DNA of 35,381 nt from Actinomycetota bacterium. GTDB taxonomy: Bacteria; Actinomycetota; Actinomycetes; S36-B12; GCA-2699445. The DNA lies in assembly GCA_029978705.1 (NCBI GenBank), contig JAPOIY010000027.1, positions 1-35,381 of the forward strand, given 5' to 3'. The translations under genes and the position numbers were made by a program. The notes under the pieces were generated by a model that saw nothing but the letters and a program-made list of their open reading frames with translations, was not told the origin of the DNA and did no database searches. Below, piece by piece: positions 15,449-23,976 of this stretch (positions are counted from its first letter, which is position 1; each line of letters begins with the position of its first letter).

Positions 15449-18400
15449 TCAGTACTCCACATCCTGCGAGCGGCGCCGGATGACCGTCACCTCGTCGCGC
15501 TGGTTGCCCGTCGGTCCCAGGTAGTTCATGAAGAACGACAACTGGGCGTATCCGCCCACGACGTGGGTGGGCTTGATCATCAAGCGCGTCAGCGAGTTGT
15601 GGATGCCGCCCCGCAGCCCCGACAACTCCGCCTTCGGCACATCCACGGTCCGATCCTTGGCGTGGTACATGTACACCGTCCCGGCCGGCATCCGGTGCGA
15701 GACGATCGCGCGGGCGACCACCACGCCGTTGCGGTTGTACGCCTCGATCCACTCGTTGTCCTTGACCCCGATCGCGTCGGCGTCGACCGGGCTCATCCAG
15801 ATCTCCGGCCCGCCCCGGGACAGCGACAGCATGAAGAGGTTGTCCTGGTACTCGGAGTGGATCGACCACTTGGAGTGCGGGGTCAGATACCGGACGGTCA
15901 CCTCCTTGCCCTGACCGGTCCCCTGGTCACCGAAAATCCGGTGCATGTTCAGGGGCGGTCGGAACGTCGGCAGCTGTTCGCCGATCTCGGTCATCCAGTC
16001 GTGGTCGAGGAAGAGATGCTGACGTCCCGTGAGGGTGTGCCAGGGTTTGAGCCGCTCCACGTTGATGGTGAACGCCGTGTAGCGACGCCCGCCGTGCTCG
16101 CTGCCGGACCACTCCGGCGAGGTGATGACGGGCACCGGCCGGGCCTGCGTGTCGGGGAAGGTGATGCGTTTTCCTTCGTGGTCCTCGGCCAGGTCGGCGA
16201 GGCGCTGCCCCGTCCGTTCCTCCAGGTTGCGGAACCCCGCGACGGCCACCCGGCCGTTGGTGGTCCCCGACAGGGTCAGGATCGCCTCACAGGCCTGCTG
16301 GGCCGTGACGAGCGCCGGCCGCCCGGCCGCGGGGCCGTCCGGGATGACCCCGTTGGTGCGGGCGATGACCTCGACCTCGGGCGCCGTCTGGACCGCGACC
16401 CCCTTGGTGACGGTGCCGACGGTGTCCAGCAGCGGTCCCAGCGCGCTCATCTTGGCGCCGAGGGCGGTGTAGTCCCGCTCGACGGTGATGAACTTCGGCG
16501 CGGTGACGCCCGGCACGAGATCGACCTCGCCCTTCTTCCAGTCCCGCACCACGCCGCCCGGTAGCGCCATCTCGTCCGGGGTGTCGTGCAGCAGCGGGAT
16601 GGACATGACGTCCGTGCGGGTGTCCAGGTGGCCGGCGGCGAGGGTCGAGACCTTCTGCGCCAGCGCCTGGAAGATGTCGTAGTCGCTACGCGTCTCCCAC
16701 GGCGGGTCGATCGCCGGGGTGAAGGCATGCACGAAGGGGTGCATGTCGGTGCTCGACAGGTCGTGCTTCTCGTACCACGTGGCCGCCGGCAGCAGGATGT
16801 CACCGAACAGCCCGGTGCTCGTCATCCGGAAGTCGAGACTGACGAGGAGGTCGAGTTTCCCGACGGGCGCGTCCTCGCGCCAGTCGACGTCCTCGGGACG
16901 CAGGTCCTCGGGGGTCTCCTCGGCGCGCACCGCATGGTCGGTGCCCAGCAGGTGTTTCAGGAAGTACTCGTTGCCCTTGCTGGACGACCCGAGCAGGTTG
17001 GCGCGCCAGATCGTGAGCACGCGTGGCCAGTTCTCGGGCGCATCGGGGTCCTCGATGGCGAACTTGAGGTCACCGGACAGCAGTTGTTGCTTGATGTACT
17101 CGGGGGCCGCGACTCCGGCCGCGGCGGCCTCGTCGGCGATGGTCAGCGGGTTGCGGTTGAGGCTGGGGAACGACGGCATCCACCCGGAGCGGGCGGACTG
17201 CGCGACCGTGTCGATCATGCTGCGGCCCGCGAACCGGCCGTCGCCGAGCGGGGAGGCCAGCACATCGGCGCCCATGGCGTCGTAGCGCCACTGGTCGGTC
17301 TGCACATACCAGAAGGCCGTGCCGATCATCTGCCGCGGCGGCCGGTGCCAGTCCAGCCCGAAGGCGAGGTTGGCCCAGCCGGTCACGGGACGGCACTTCT
17401 CCTGGCCCACGTAGTGCGCCCAGCCGCCGCCGTTGACCCCCTGACAGCCGGTCAGCGTGATCAGCGCCAGGAACGTGCGGTAGATCGTGTCGGAGTGGAA
17501 CCAGTGGTTGGTCCCGGCCCCCAGCACGATCATGGAGCGGCCGCCGGAGTCCTCGGCGTTCTGCGCGAACTCCCGGCCGATGCGCTCGACCAGGTCCGCG
17601 GGCACCCCGGTGATCCCCTCCTGCCACGCCGGCGTGTAGGGCGCGGGGTCGTCGTAGCCGGTCGGCCACTCCCCCGGCAGACCGTCCCGCCCGACCCCGT
17701 ACTGGGCCAGCATCAGGTCGTAGACGGTGGTGACCAGCCGCTCCCCGTCCCGTGTGGCGACCCGGCCGGCGGGGACACCCCGGCGGTGGATGCCGCCACC
17801 CTCGTTGTGCTCCTGGTCGGAGTCGAAGCGGGGCAGCAGCACCTCGAGGGTGTCGGTGTTGGCGGCGCCGTACAGCGACAGCGCCGGGTCGACGCCGTCC
17901 AGGTCCAGGTTCCACTTGCCCATGCCGGAGTCGGTGAACCGGAAGCCGAGCGAGCCGTTGGGGACGTGCGGGCGTCCCGTGGCCGAATCGACCATCACGG
18001 TCTTGAACTGCGCCCCCTCGGCGTCGTCTCCCAGGTCGTGCGAGGTGACGAACTTGTCCGGCACCCACGCCCCGTCCTTCTCCTTGAGCGAGACCAGGAA
18101 CGGCAGGTCGCTGTACTTCTTCACGTAGTCGACGAAGCGCGGCACCTGCCGGTCGACGAAGAACTCCTTGAGCACCACGTGACCCATCGCCATACCCAGC
18201 GCGCCGTCGGTACCCGGGTGGGGCGCGAGCCACTCGTCGGCGAACTTCGTGTTGTCGGCGTAGTCCGGGGAGACCGTCACCACCTTCTGGCCGCGGTAGC
18301 GCGCCTCGGCCATGAAATGCGCGTCGGGGGTACGGGTCTGGGGGACGTTGGCCCCCCACATGATCAGATATGAGGCGTTCCACCAGTCCGCGGACTCGGG

Positions 18401-19141
18401 GACGTCGGTCTGGTCCCCGAACACCTGCGGGGAGGCGACCGGAAGGTCGCAGTACCAGTCGTAGAAGGACAACATCGCGCCGCCCATGAGGGAGATGAAC
18501 CGGCTGCCGGCGGCGTGGGAGGCCATGGACATGGCCGGGATCGGCGAGAAGCCGAACACCCGGTCCGGGCCGTACTCCTTGATGGTGTGCACGTGAGCGG
18601 CGGCGACGATCTCGCTCACCTCGTCCCACGAGGCGCGCACCAGTCCTCCCTTGCCGCGGGCGCGCTGGTAGGTGCGGCGGGTCTGTTCGTCGCCCACGAC
18701 GGCGGCCCAGGCGGCGACGGGGTCGGGGTGCTCGGCCTTGGCGGCCCGGTAGGCCTCGAGGAGGACACCGCGGATGTAGGGGTACCGCACGCGGGTGGGC
18801 GAGTACGTGTACCAGCTGAACGCGGCGCCGCGGGGGCACCCGCGGGGTTCGTACTCGGGGCTGTCCGGCCCGATCGAGGGGTAGTCGGTCTGCTGTGTCT
18901 CCCACGTGATGATGCCGTCCTTGACGTACACCTTCCAGGAGCACGACCCGGTGCAGTTGACCCCGTGTGTGCTGCGCACGACCTTGTCGTGGCTCCAGCG
19001 GTCACGGTAGAAGACGTCGCCGTCGCGGCCGCCCGACCGGGTCACGGTGCGGAGGTCCGGCGATACGTCCCCGGGCGTGAAGAAGCGGGCGGCCCGGACC
19101 AGGAAGTCGCCGGCGACATCGGGATCGGCGGTCGTGCTCAT
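15449..19141 (-). CDS. narG: Respiratory nitrate reductase alpha subunit (Mo-bisMGD)
   Basis: 1230 aa from the ATG at 19141, close to the usual NarG length; it overlaps the regulator stop by 4 bp. The FS0 cluster ligands are exact: His59-x3-Cys63-x3-Cys67-x34-Cys102 (THGVNCTGSC, RGCPRG). The molybdenum ligand Asp246 lies in QTDVPESADWW. Other signatures include GANVPQTRTPDAHF, MGMAMGH-type substrate channel segments, GVNGGGWAHYVGQEK and the C-terminal molybdopterin dinucleotide domain ending MNYLGPTGNQRDEVTVIRR. NarG reduces nitrate to nitrite on the cytoplasmic side. No twin-arginine signal is present, as expected for the membrane-bound, inward-facing Nar type and unlike Nap. Everything needed for an active subunit appears intact. 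Confidence 0.98.
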   Translation of the reverse strand: MSTTADPDVAGDFLVRAARFFTPGDVSPDLRTVTRSGGRDGDVFYRDRWSHDKVVRSTHGVNCTGSCSWKVYVKDGIITWETQQTDYPSIGPDSPEYEPRGCPRGAAFSWYTYSPTRVRYPYIRGVLLEAYRAAKAEHPDPVAAWAAVVGDEQTRRTYQRARGKGGLVRASWDEVSEIVAAAHVHTIKEYGPDRVFGFSPIPAMSMASHAAGSRFISLMGGAMLSFYDWYCDLPVASPQVFGDQTDVPESADWWNASYLIMWGANVPQTRTPDAHFMAEARYRGQKVVTVSPDYADNTKFADEWLAPHPGTDGALGMAMGHVVLKEFFVDRQVPRFVDYVKKYSDLPFLVSLKEKDGAWVPDKFVTSHDLGDDAEGAQFKTVMVDSATGRPHVPNGSLGFRFTDSGMGKWNLDLDGVDPALSLYGAANTDTLEVLLPRFDSDQEHNEGGGIHRRGVPAGRVATRDGERLVTTVYDLMLAQYGVGRDGLPGEWPTGYDDPAPYTPAWQEGITGVPADLVERIGREFAQNAEDSGGRSMIVLGAGTNHWFHSDTIYRTFLALITLTGCQGVNGGGWAHYVGQEKCRPVTGWANLAFGLDWHRPPRQMIGTAFWYVQTDQWRYDAMGADVLASPLGDGRFAGRSMIDTVAQSARSGWMPSFPSLNRNPLTIADEAAAAGVAAPEYIKQQLLSGDLKFAIEDPDAPENWPRVLTIWRANLLGSSSKGNEYFLKHLLGTDHAVRAEETPEDLRPEDVDWREDAPVGKLDLLVSLDFRMTSTGLFGDILLPAATWYEKHDLSSTDMHPFVHAFTPAIDPPWETRSDYDIFQALAQKVSTLAAGHLDTRTDVMSIPLLHDTPDEMALPGGVVRDWKKGEVDLVPGVTAPKFITVERDYTALGAKMSALGPLLDTVGTVTKGVAVQTAPEVEVIARTNGVIPDGPAAGRPALVTAQQACEAILTLSGTTNGRVAVAGFRNLEERTGQRLADLAEDHEGKRITFPDTQARPVPVITSPEWSGSEHGGRRYTAFTINVERLKPWHTLTGRQHLFLDHDWMTEIGEQLPTFRPPLNMHRIFGDQGTGQGKEVTVRYLTPHSKWSIHSEYQDNLFMLSLSRGGPEIWMSPVDADAIGVKDNEWIEAYNRNGVVVARAIVSHRMPAGTVYMYHAKDRTVDVPKAELSGLRGGIHNSLTRLMIKPTHVVGGYAQLSFFMNYLGPTGNQRDEVTVIRRRSQDVEY

Positions 19142-19911
19142 GGGGTTCCCTTCGAACGGCGCTTGGCGCGCTTCGGTGCTGCGGGTGTGTCGGTGGCACG
19201 GCGGTCGCGCGACCCCGGGATGACCCATTCCGGGGACCGGTCCGGGCGCTCCAGGTGGGCCCGGCACATTCCCGGGGCGGGGAAGACTTCCATGTCCCCC
19301 ACCTTCACCGGCTGACCCGTGCGGTCCAACAGGTCGCGCAGAAGTGCCGTGTGGATGTCGCAGATGACCGGCTGGTCGCGCACGAGCGCGGCGTACGGGC
19401 AACTGCCGAGGGTGATGGAGTCCCCCACCGGGGAGACCTGCGCCGAGAAGCCCAGCCGGTCCAGGGCCTCGGCCGCCCGGTCCACGGCGTCGTCCAGGTC
19501 GGTTGCGGGACCGGCCCGGTCGGCCACCACCTCCGCCCACCGCGACGCGGCGTCGTCCACGAGGGCGCTGTCGGTGTTCTCACCGAGCTGGTCGACGAGG
19601 GTGGCGACGAGGTCGGCGTACAGGGGGGCCTCGTTGGACATCGCCGCGTAGAGCATGGGGGGCCGGCCGCGGCCCCGCCGCGGGCCGGGGGTCCGCTCGA
19701 TCTGCCCCGCCGCGAGGAGGACGTCGAGGTGGCCGCGGACGGTGTTGGCATGCAGGCCCGTCTGCTCGCACAACCACTCCACCGACACCGGTTCGGGGGA
19801 CTCGGCGACCAGCCGCAGGATCTGACTGCGGGTGTCCCCCTCGGGGGCGCGATACGGCGTGAGCGCGGCGAGCCGTGCGAGGGTCCGTCCGATTCCGGGT
19901 GCCACTGCCAT
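19138..19911 (-). CDS. COG2345/SufR-like winged-helix regulator with cysteine-rich C-terminus
   Basis: 257 aa from the ATG at 19911; an in-frame ATG at 19929 behind GGAGAAA is an alternative. Residues about 27-90 form a winged helix (RSQILRLVAESPEPVSVEWLCEQTGLHANTVRGHLDVLLAAGQIE, wing RGRGRPPMLYA). The C-terminal domain has Cys171-x12-Cys184-x31-Cys216 with His187 and His219 nearby (GSCPYAAL, VICDIHTALL, PGMCRAHLE). The Cx12C spacing recalls SufR-type [Fe-S] regulators, so an Fe-S cluster sensing oxygen, NO or redox state is inferred. It is the first gene of the nar operon, overlaps narG by ATGA and faces narK1 across 89 bp, so it is a likely local or autoregulator. I see no NarXL or FNR gene in the window. 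Confidence 0.82.
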   Translation of the reverse strand: MAVAPGIGRTLARLAALTPYRAPEGDTRSQILRLVAESPEPVSVEWLCEQTGLHANTVRGHLDVLLAAGQIERTPGPRRGRGRPPMLYAAMSNEAPLYADLVATLVDQLGENTDSALVDDAASRWAEVVADRAGPATDLDDAVDRAAEALDRLGFSAQVSPVGDSITLGSCPYAALVRDQPVICDIHTALLRDLLDRTGQPVKVGDMEVFPAPGMCRAHLERPDRSPEWVIPGSRDRRATDTPAAPKRAKRRSKGTP

Positions 19912-19943
19912 GACTCCGTTGTACCACATTTTCTCCGGGGCTG

Positions 19944-19973
19944 GTGATTTAGCACGGGGGAAAGGTGTATGGT
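19944..19973 (+). promoter_or_regulatory. Putative narK promoter with imperfect palindrome in divergent region
   Basis: TATGGT at 19968-19973 is a good -10 for narK1; TGATTT at 19945-19950 is 17 bp upstream as a weak -35. The imperfect dyad GTGATTTAGCAC (19944-19955) overlaps it and could be an operator. The whole 89-bp gap is less GC-rich than its surroundings. No clear FNR (TTGAT-N4-ATCAA) or NarL heptamer pair is visible. Confidence 0.35.
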
Positions 19974-20000
19974 GTGAGTAATTGGCCGGGAGGAGCAGCA

Positions 20001-21476
20001 ATGACCACCATCCACCCCGGTGCCACCGGCACCGTCGCCGACCAGCCGGACCAGCCCGGCAACCCCGACCGGGGCAAAGGCCGGGTGCTGACGATCTCCA
20101 CGATCGCGTTCACCCTCATGTTCGCGGTGTGGCTCATGTTCGGCGTCCTGGGGATCCCGATCCGAGACGAGTTCGGTCTCACCGACGTGCAACTCGCCTG
20201 GATCACCGCGGTCGCCGTCCTCAACGGCGCCATCTGGCGACTCCCCGCCGGCATCATCGCCGACCGCTACGGCGGTCGCATCGTCTTCACCGTCATGCTG
20301 CTGCTGACGGCGGTACCCGCCTACCTGGTGTCGCAGGCCACCTCTTACACCGTCCTGCTGTTCTACGCCTTCCTCGTCGGATTCGCGGGCAACTCCTTCG
20401 CCGTCGGGATCTCGTGGGTCAGCGCCTGGTGGCCGCGGCGCCAACAGGGCCTGGCGCTCGGTGTCTTCGGGGCGGGGAACGTCGGTGCGTCGGTGACGAA
20501 GTTCATCGGCCCGGCCCTCATCGCCGCCGTCCCCGCCGCGGGCCTGCTCGGCGGTCTCGTGCCCGGGGGTTGGCGCTTCGTGCCGTTCCTCTACGCGGTG
20601 CTGCTCCTGGCGATGGCGGCCGTCGCGTGGTTCGTCTCCCCGCGCCACGACCGGCGCCCCGGTCAGGGACGCTCCCTCGGATCCATGCTCCGACCCCTGC
20701 GCGAGGTCCGGGTCTGGCGGTTCAGCCTCTACTACGTCATCGTGTTCGGCGCCTACGTGGCGCTGGCGGCGTGGCTGCCCAAGTACTACGTGGACGTGTA
20801 CGGCCTGCCGCTGAGCCAGGCAGCGCTGCTCACCGCCCTGTTCATCTTCCCCGCGTCCCTGCTGCGCCCGGTCGGTGGCTACCTGTCGGACCGCATCGGT
20901 GCCCGCAAGGTCATGTACGCGACGTTCGGCACGATGCTGGTGGCCAGCGGGATCCTGATGATGCCGTACGGCTACATCGTCCTCCAGCAGCCCGGGGCCG
21001 ACCCCCGCCAGGTCATGCCGTGGAACGTCGGGGTGGTGCTGTTCACCGTGCTCGTCGTGATCATCGGATGCGCCATGGGCGTCGGCAAGGCGGCCGTCTA
21101 CAAGCACATCCCGGAGTACTTCCCGCACGACGTCGGCGCCGTCGGCGGCCTCGTGGGATCCCTGGGAGCGCTGGGCGGGTTCTTCCTGCCGCCCCTGTTC
21201 GCCTACGCGACCGGGTGGAGCGGAGCGCCCCAAGCCACCTTCGGAGTTCTTTTCGTGACCACCCTGATCGGGGCACTCTGGATGCACGGGACCGTCGTGC
21301 ACATGCTCCACCAGGCCAGCCCCGAACTGGCGAACAAATTCGAGAAGGACCAGCCCGCTGCGGACGACCTGTCCGGAACGCAGTGGGCGGAAGCGGACGG
21401 CGGCATGCCCGGCGCCCCCATCCCGTCGCACCCGGATCGTCCGGTGGCGACAGCACAGAAGGGAAGCGACTCATGA
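20001..21476 (+). CDS. narK1: NarK1-type nitrate/nitrite MFS transporter
   Basis: 491 aa from the ATG at 20001 with a strong GGGAGGAG at 19988-19995. Twelve predicted helices. The NNP-family nitrate signatures are present: GNSFAVGISWVSAWWP and LALGVFGAGNVGASVTKF (about 130-167), and GSLGALGGFFLPPLF later. The two substrate-binding arginines match NarK: Arg80 in AIWRLPAGIIADRYGGR and Arg289 in LLRPVGGYLSDRIGARK. NarK1 types are thought to act as proton-nitrate symporters that start nitrate uptake before nitrite has built up. The divergent position to narGHJI and the overlap with a second narK support a joint role in nitrate respiration. Confidence 0.93.
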   Translation: MTTIHPGATGTVADQPDQPGNPDRGKGRVLTISTIAFTLMFAVWLMFGVLGIPIRDEFGLTDVQLAWITAVAVLNGAIWRLPAGIIADRYGGRIVFTVMLLLTAVPAYLVSQATSYTVLLFYAFLVGFAGNSFAVGISWVSAWWPRRQQGLALGVFGAGNVGASVTKFIGPALIAAVPAAGLLGGLVPGGWRFVPFLYAVLLLAMAAVAWFVSPRHDRRPGQGRSLGSMLRPLREVRVWRFSLYYVIVFGAYVALAAWLPKYYVDVYGLPLSQAALLTALFIFPASLLRPVGGYLSDRIGARKVMYATFGTMLVASGILMMPYGYIVLQQPGADPRQVMPWNVGVVLFTVLVVIIGCAMGVGKAAVYKHIPEYFPHDVGAVGGLVGSLGALGGFFLPPLFAYATGWSGAPQATFGVLFVTTLIGALWMHGTVVHMLHQASPELANKFEKDQPAADDLSGTQWAEADGGMPGAPIPSHPDRPVATAQKGSDS

Positions 21477-22825
21477 CCACGCAGCACGACACCCCGTCGG
21501 TCGCCCGACACGGGGACGACTGGCTGAAGAAATGGGATCCCGAGGACACCGAGCACTGGGACTCGTCCCTGGCCTGGCGGACCCTGTCGATCACCACCTT
21601 CTCCCTGACCCTGGGCTTCATCACGTGGTTCCTGGTCTCGGCCCTGGCCCCCGTGCTCAACTCCATCGGCTTCACCCTCACCACCTCCCAGCTGTACTGG
21701 CTCGCGGCCATGCCCGGCCTGGCCGGCGGGTTCCTGCGGCTGGTGTGGATGTTCCTGCCGCCCATCCTCGGCACCCGCCGCCTGGTGTGGATGAGCACGA
21801 CACTGCTCCTCATCCCCCTGATCGGGTGGGCCGTCGCCGTCACCAACCCGGCGACTCCCTACTCCGTGCTGCTCCTCCTGGCTTTCCTGGCGGGCATCGG
21901 CGGCGGGGTGTTCAGCGGGTTCATGCCCAGCACGAGCTACTTCTTCCCACGCGCCAAACAGGGCACCGCCCTGGGGATCCAGGCCGGGGTGGGCAACTTC
22001 GGCGTGAGCATCGTGCAGTTCGTCACCCCGTGGATCGTGGGCTTCGCGATGGTCGGGTTCCTGGGCGGCGCGCAGCGCTTCGTCGACCAGGCGAAGGGCG
22101 TGGACAAGTCGGTCTGGTACCAGAACGCCGGCTGGGTCTGGGTGCCGTTCGTCATCGTCGCCGTCATCCTGGCCTTCACGCTGCTGCGCAGCGTGCCGGT
22201 GCAGGCCCGCGGCGTGCGGGAGCAGTTGGACATCTTCAGCAACAAACACACGTGGCTGATGACGGTGCTCTACATCATCACCTTCGGCACGTTCTCCGGT
22301 CTCGCCGCGCAGTTCGCGCTCCTGATCAAGAACTACTACGGCACCGAGGCCTTCGGCGCCGCCGGCGTGAACCCCGTGCAGTACGCGTTCTGGGGCGCCC
22401 TGGTCGGATCCGCGGCCCGGGTCCTCGCCGGGCCCGTCGCCGACCGCGTGGGCGGCGCCCGGGTCACGTTCGTCGCCGTCCTGGGGATCGGCGTCTCGGC
22501 GCTGTACACGTCGTTCCAGCTGCACCCCGCGAACGTCGGCGACTTCAGCCACTTCTTCTGGGGGATGATCGTCATCTTCTTCTTCGCCGGGGTGGGCAAC
22601 GCCAGCACCTTCAAGCAGATGCCGATGATCTTCGAGCGCCGCCAGGCGGGTGGGGTGATCGGTTGGACGGCGGCGATCGCGGCCTTCGGGCCGTTCGTGT
22701 TCGGACTGATGTTCGCCCTCGGCCATCCCGAGCTCATCTACTGGATCGGCGTGGTGACATGCGTGATCGGCGCCTGGATCACGTGGCACTACTACGCCCG
22801 GCCGGGAGCCGAGAAGCCCTCCTGA
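21473..22825 (+). CDS. narK2: NarK2/NarU-type nitrate/nitrite antiporter
   Basis: 450 aa from the ATG at 21473, overlapping the narK1 stop by 4 bp (ATGA). The N-terminus (WDPEDTEHW ... WRTLSI) and STSYFFPRAKQGTALGIQAGVGNFGVSIVQ resemble the Escherichia coli NarK/NarU branch rather than the NarK1 branch. The substrate arginines are Arg89 in GGFLRLVW and Arg316 in GSAARVLAGPVADRVGG. It should exchange external nitrate for cytoplasmic nitrite, which matters here because no nitrite reductase is encoded nearby. The last 34 bp overlap the convergent moeA gene. Confidence 0.93.
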   Translation: MTTQHDTPSVARHGDDWLKKWDPEDTEHWDSSLAWRTLSITTFSLTLGFITWFLVSALAPVLNSIGFTLTTSQLYWLAAMPGLAGGFLRLVWMFLPPILGTRRLVWMSTTLLLIPLIGWAVAVTNPATPYSVLLLLAFLAGIGGGVFSGFMPSTSYFFPRAKQGTALGIQAGVGNFGVSIVQFVTPWIVGFAMVGFLGGAQRFVDQAKGVDKSVWYQNAGWVWVPFVIVAVILAFTLLRSVPVQARGVREQLDIFSNKHTWLMTVLYIITFGTFSGLAAQFALLIKNYYGTEAFGAAGVNPVQYAFWGALVGSAARVLAGPVADRVGGARVTFVAVLGIGVSALYTSFQLHPANVGDFSHFFWGMIVIFFFAGVGNASTFKQMPMIFERRQAGGVIGWTAAIAAFGPFVFGLMFALGHPELIYWIGVVTCVIGAWITWHYYARPGAEKPS

Positions 22826-23976
22826 CCCGGCAGCGGCAGCCACGGCACCTCCGCCGTGGCTGCTGCCCCCCCGGGGGGGACCACCGCGAAACCGTCTGCT
22901 GCGGCGAGGCCGCGCAACATCGCCGAACCCAGATGGGAGGCAGCCGTGAAGCGGCCGCCCGACACCGTGCCGAGTACGAGGCGGTGCTCCGCAGGGGGCG
23001 CCGCGAGGTCATCGGTCACCGTCACGACCCGCAGCGAGGGATCGGGCCGGTCCTGCAGGCCCCGCAGCACGGGCTCCCCCAGGGTCAGCAGCGCCACGAT
23101 GGCGCTCTGCGGGTTGCCCGGCAGCCCTACGACCGGCATTGTTCCCCACACCGCCAGCAGCATCGGATGCCCGGGCCGCACCGCCACGGAGTCGACCACC
23201 AGGTCCGCGCCCACCTCGGCCAGGGCGGCATGCAGGCAGTCCACCGGTCCCGCGGCGGTCCCGCCCGTCGTCATGATCACGTCACAGTCGGCTGCGTCCC
23301 GCAGCGCCGCGACGAGGTCCGCGACCGTGTCGGGCACCCGGGTCACGCGGACCACGGAGGCGCCGAGGCGCTCGCACCAGCCCGGCAGCTGCGGACCGAG
23401 GGAGTCGCGGACCTGGCCGATGCCCGGGATCCCCACGTCGAGCAGTTCATCGCCCAGCAACAGGACCGCCACGCGTGGCACCGCCCGCACCCGCACCGTG
23501 TCGCACCCCGCGGCCGCCAGGAGCCCGGCCACCGCCGGTGTGACGCGGGACCCCGCGTCCGCGAGCACGTCCCCGGCCCGGCACTCCTCCCCGCGGGGAC
23601 GGATGTGGTGGCCCGGACCCACCCGGTCGGCCGTCAGCACCCCGTCGCGTACCTCCCCCGACTCGCTGCGGATCACCTCATCGCACGAGGCGGGCACCGC
23701 CGCTCCGGTGGCGATCACGACCGCACGGCCGGCAGCCACCTCGGGCGGGGCCGCACCGGCCAGCACCTCACCGACGACCTGCCAGGGACCCGGGCCGCAC
23801 ACGGCCCAGCCGTCCATGCTGGACGTGGCGAAACCGGGCAGGTCGCACAACGCCGCCACCGGTTCCGCCAGGACCCGCTCGACCGCCTGCGACACCGGGA
23901 CGCGGACGTCCGGCAGCGGCGCCACGAGGTCCCGGGCGGCCCGGCGCGCGCGGGGCCACTCCGGCGCGTCAGTCAT
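22792..23976 (-). CDS. moeA: Molybdopterin molybdenumtransferase
   Basis: 394 aa from the ATG at 23976, overlapping the upstream mobA-like gene by 8 bp. Family signatures: SSMDGWAV (MDGYAV type), VIATGAAVPASCDEVI, RPRGEECRAGD, LLLGDELLDVG and VVGLPGNPQSA. MoeA inserts molybdate into adenylated molybdopterin. Two motifs depart from the textbook form: TTGGTAAGPVD in place of TSGGVSVGDYD, and VRPGHP in place of KPGKP, so the lysines described for E. coli MoeA are Arg and His here. Such variants occur in actinobacterial MoeA copies, so I expect function but less certainly. The 3' end overlaps narK2 and contains a hairpin usable as the narK terminator. Confidence 0.92.
   Translation of the reverse strand: MTDAPEWPRARRAARDLVAPLPDVRVPVSQAVERVLAEPVAALCDLPGFATSSMDGWAVCGPGPWQVVGEVLAGAAPPEVAAGRAVVIATGAAVPASCDEVIRSESGEVRDGVLTADRVGPGHHIRPRGEECRAGDVLADAGSRVTPAVAGLLAAAGCDTVRVRAVPRVAVLLLGDELLDVGIPGIGQVRDSLGPQLPGWCERLGASVVRVTRVPDTVADLVAALRDAADCDVIMTTGGTAAGPVDCLHAALAEVGADLVVDSVAVRPGHPMLLAVWGTMPVVGLPGNPQSAIVALLTLGEPVLRGLQDRPDPSLRVVTVTDDLAAPPAEHRLVLGTVSGGRFTAASHLGSAMLRGLAAADGFAVVPPGGAAATAEVPWLPLPGQEGFSAPGRA
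22836..22863 (+). terminator. Hairpin terminator of the narK operon inside the moeA 3' end
   Basis: GCAGCCACGGC (22836-22846), loop of six bases, GCCGTGGCTGC (22853-22863): a perfect 11-bp stem, extendable by a G-T and a C-G pair. It begins 10 bp after the narK2 stop. It lies within the coding sequence of moeA on the other strand. No T tract follows. Confidence 0.6.

Noticed and set aside
16586-18373. 595-codon open frame on the plus strand opposite narG
   Set aside because: Composition is typical of the complement of GC3-rich codons; narG on the minus strand is complete and unambiguous.
19912-20000. FNR or NarL binding sites in the nar divergent region
   Set aside because: I looked for TTGAT-N4-ATCAA and for paired TACYNMT heptamers and found no acceptable match.
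19982-21472. Open frame running into narK2 that could suggest a fused 947-residue NarK
   Set aside because: The upstream part is in a different frame from narK1 and codes no transporter sequence. NarK1 and NarK2 are separate, overlapping genes; no frameshift is needed.
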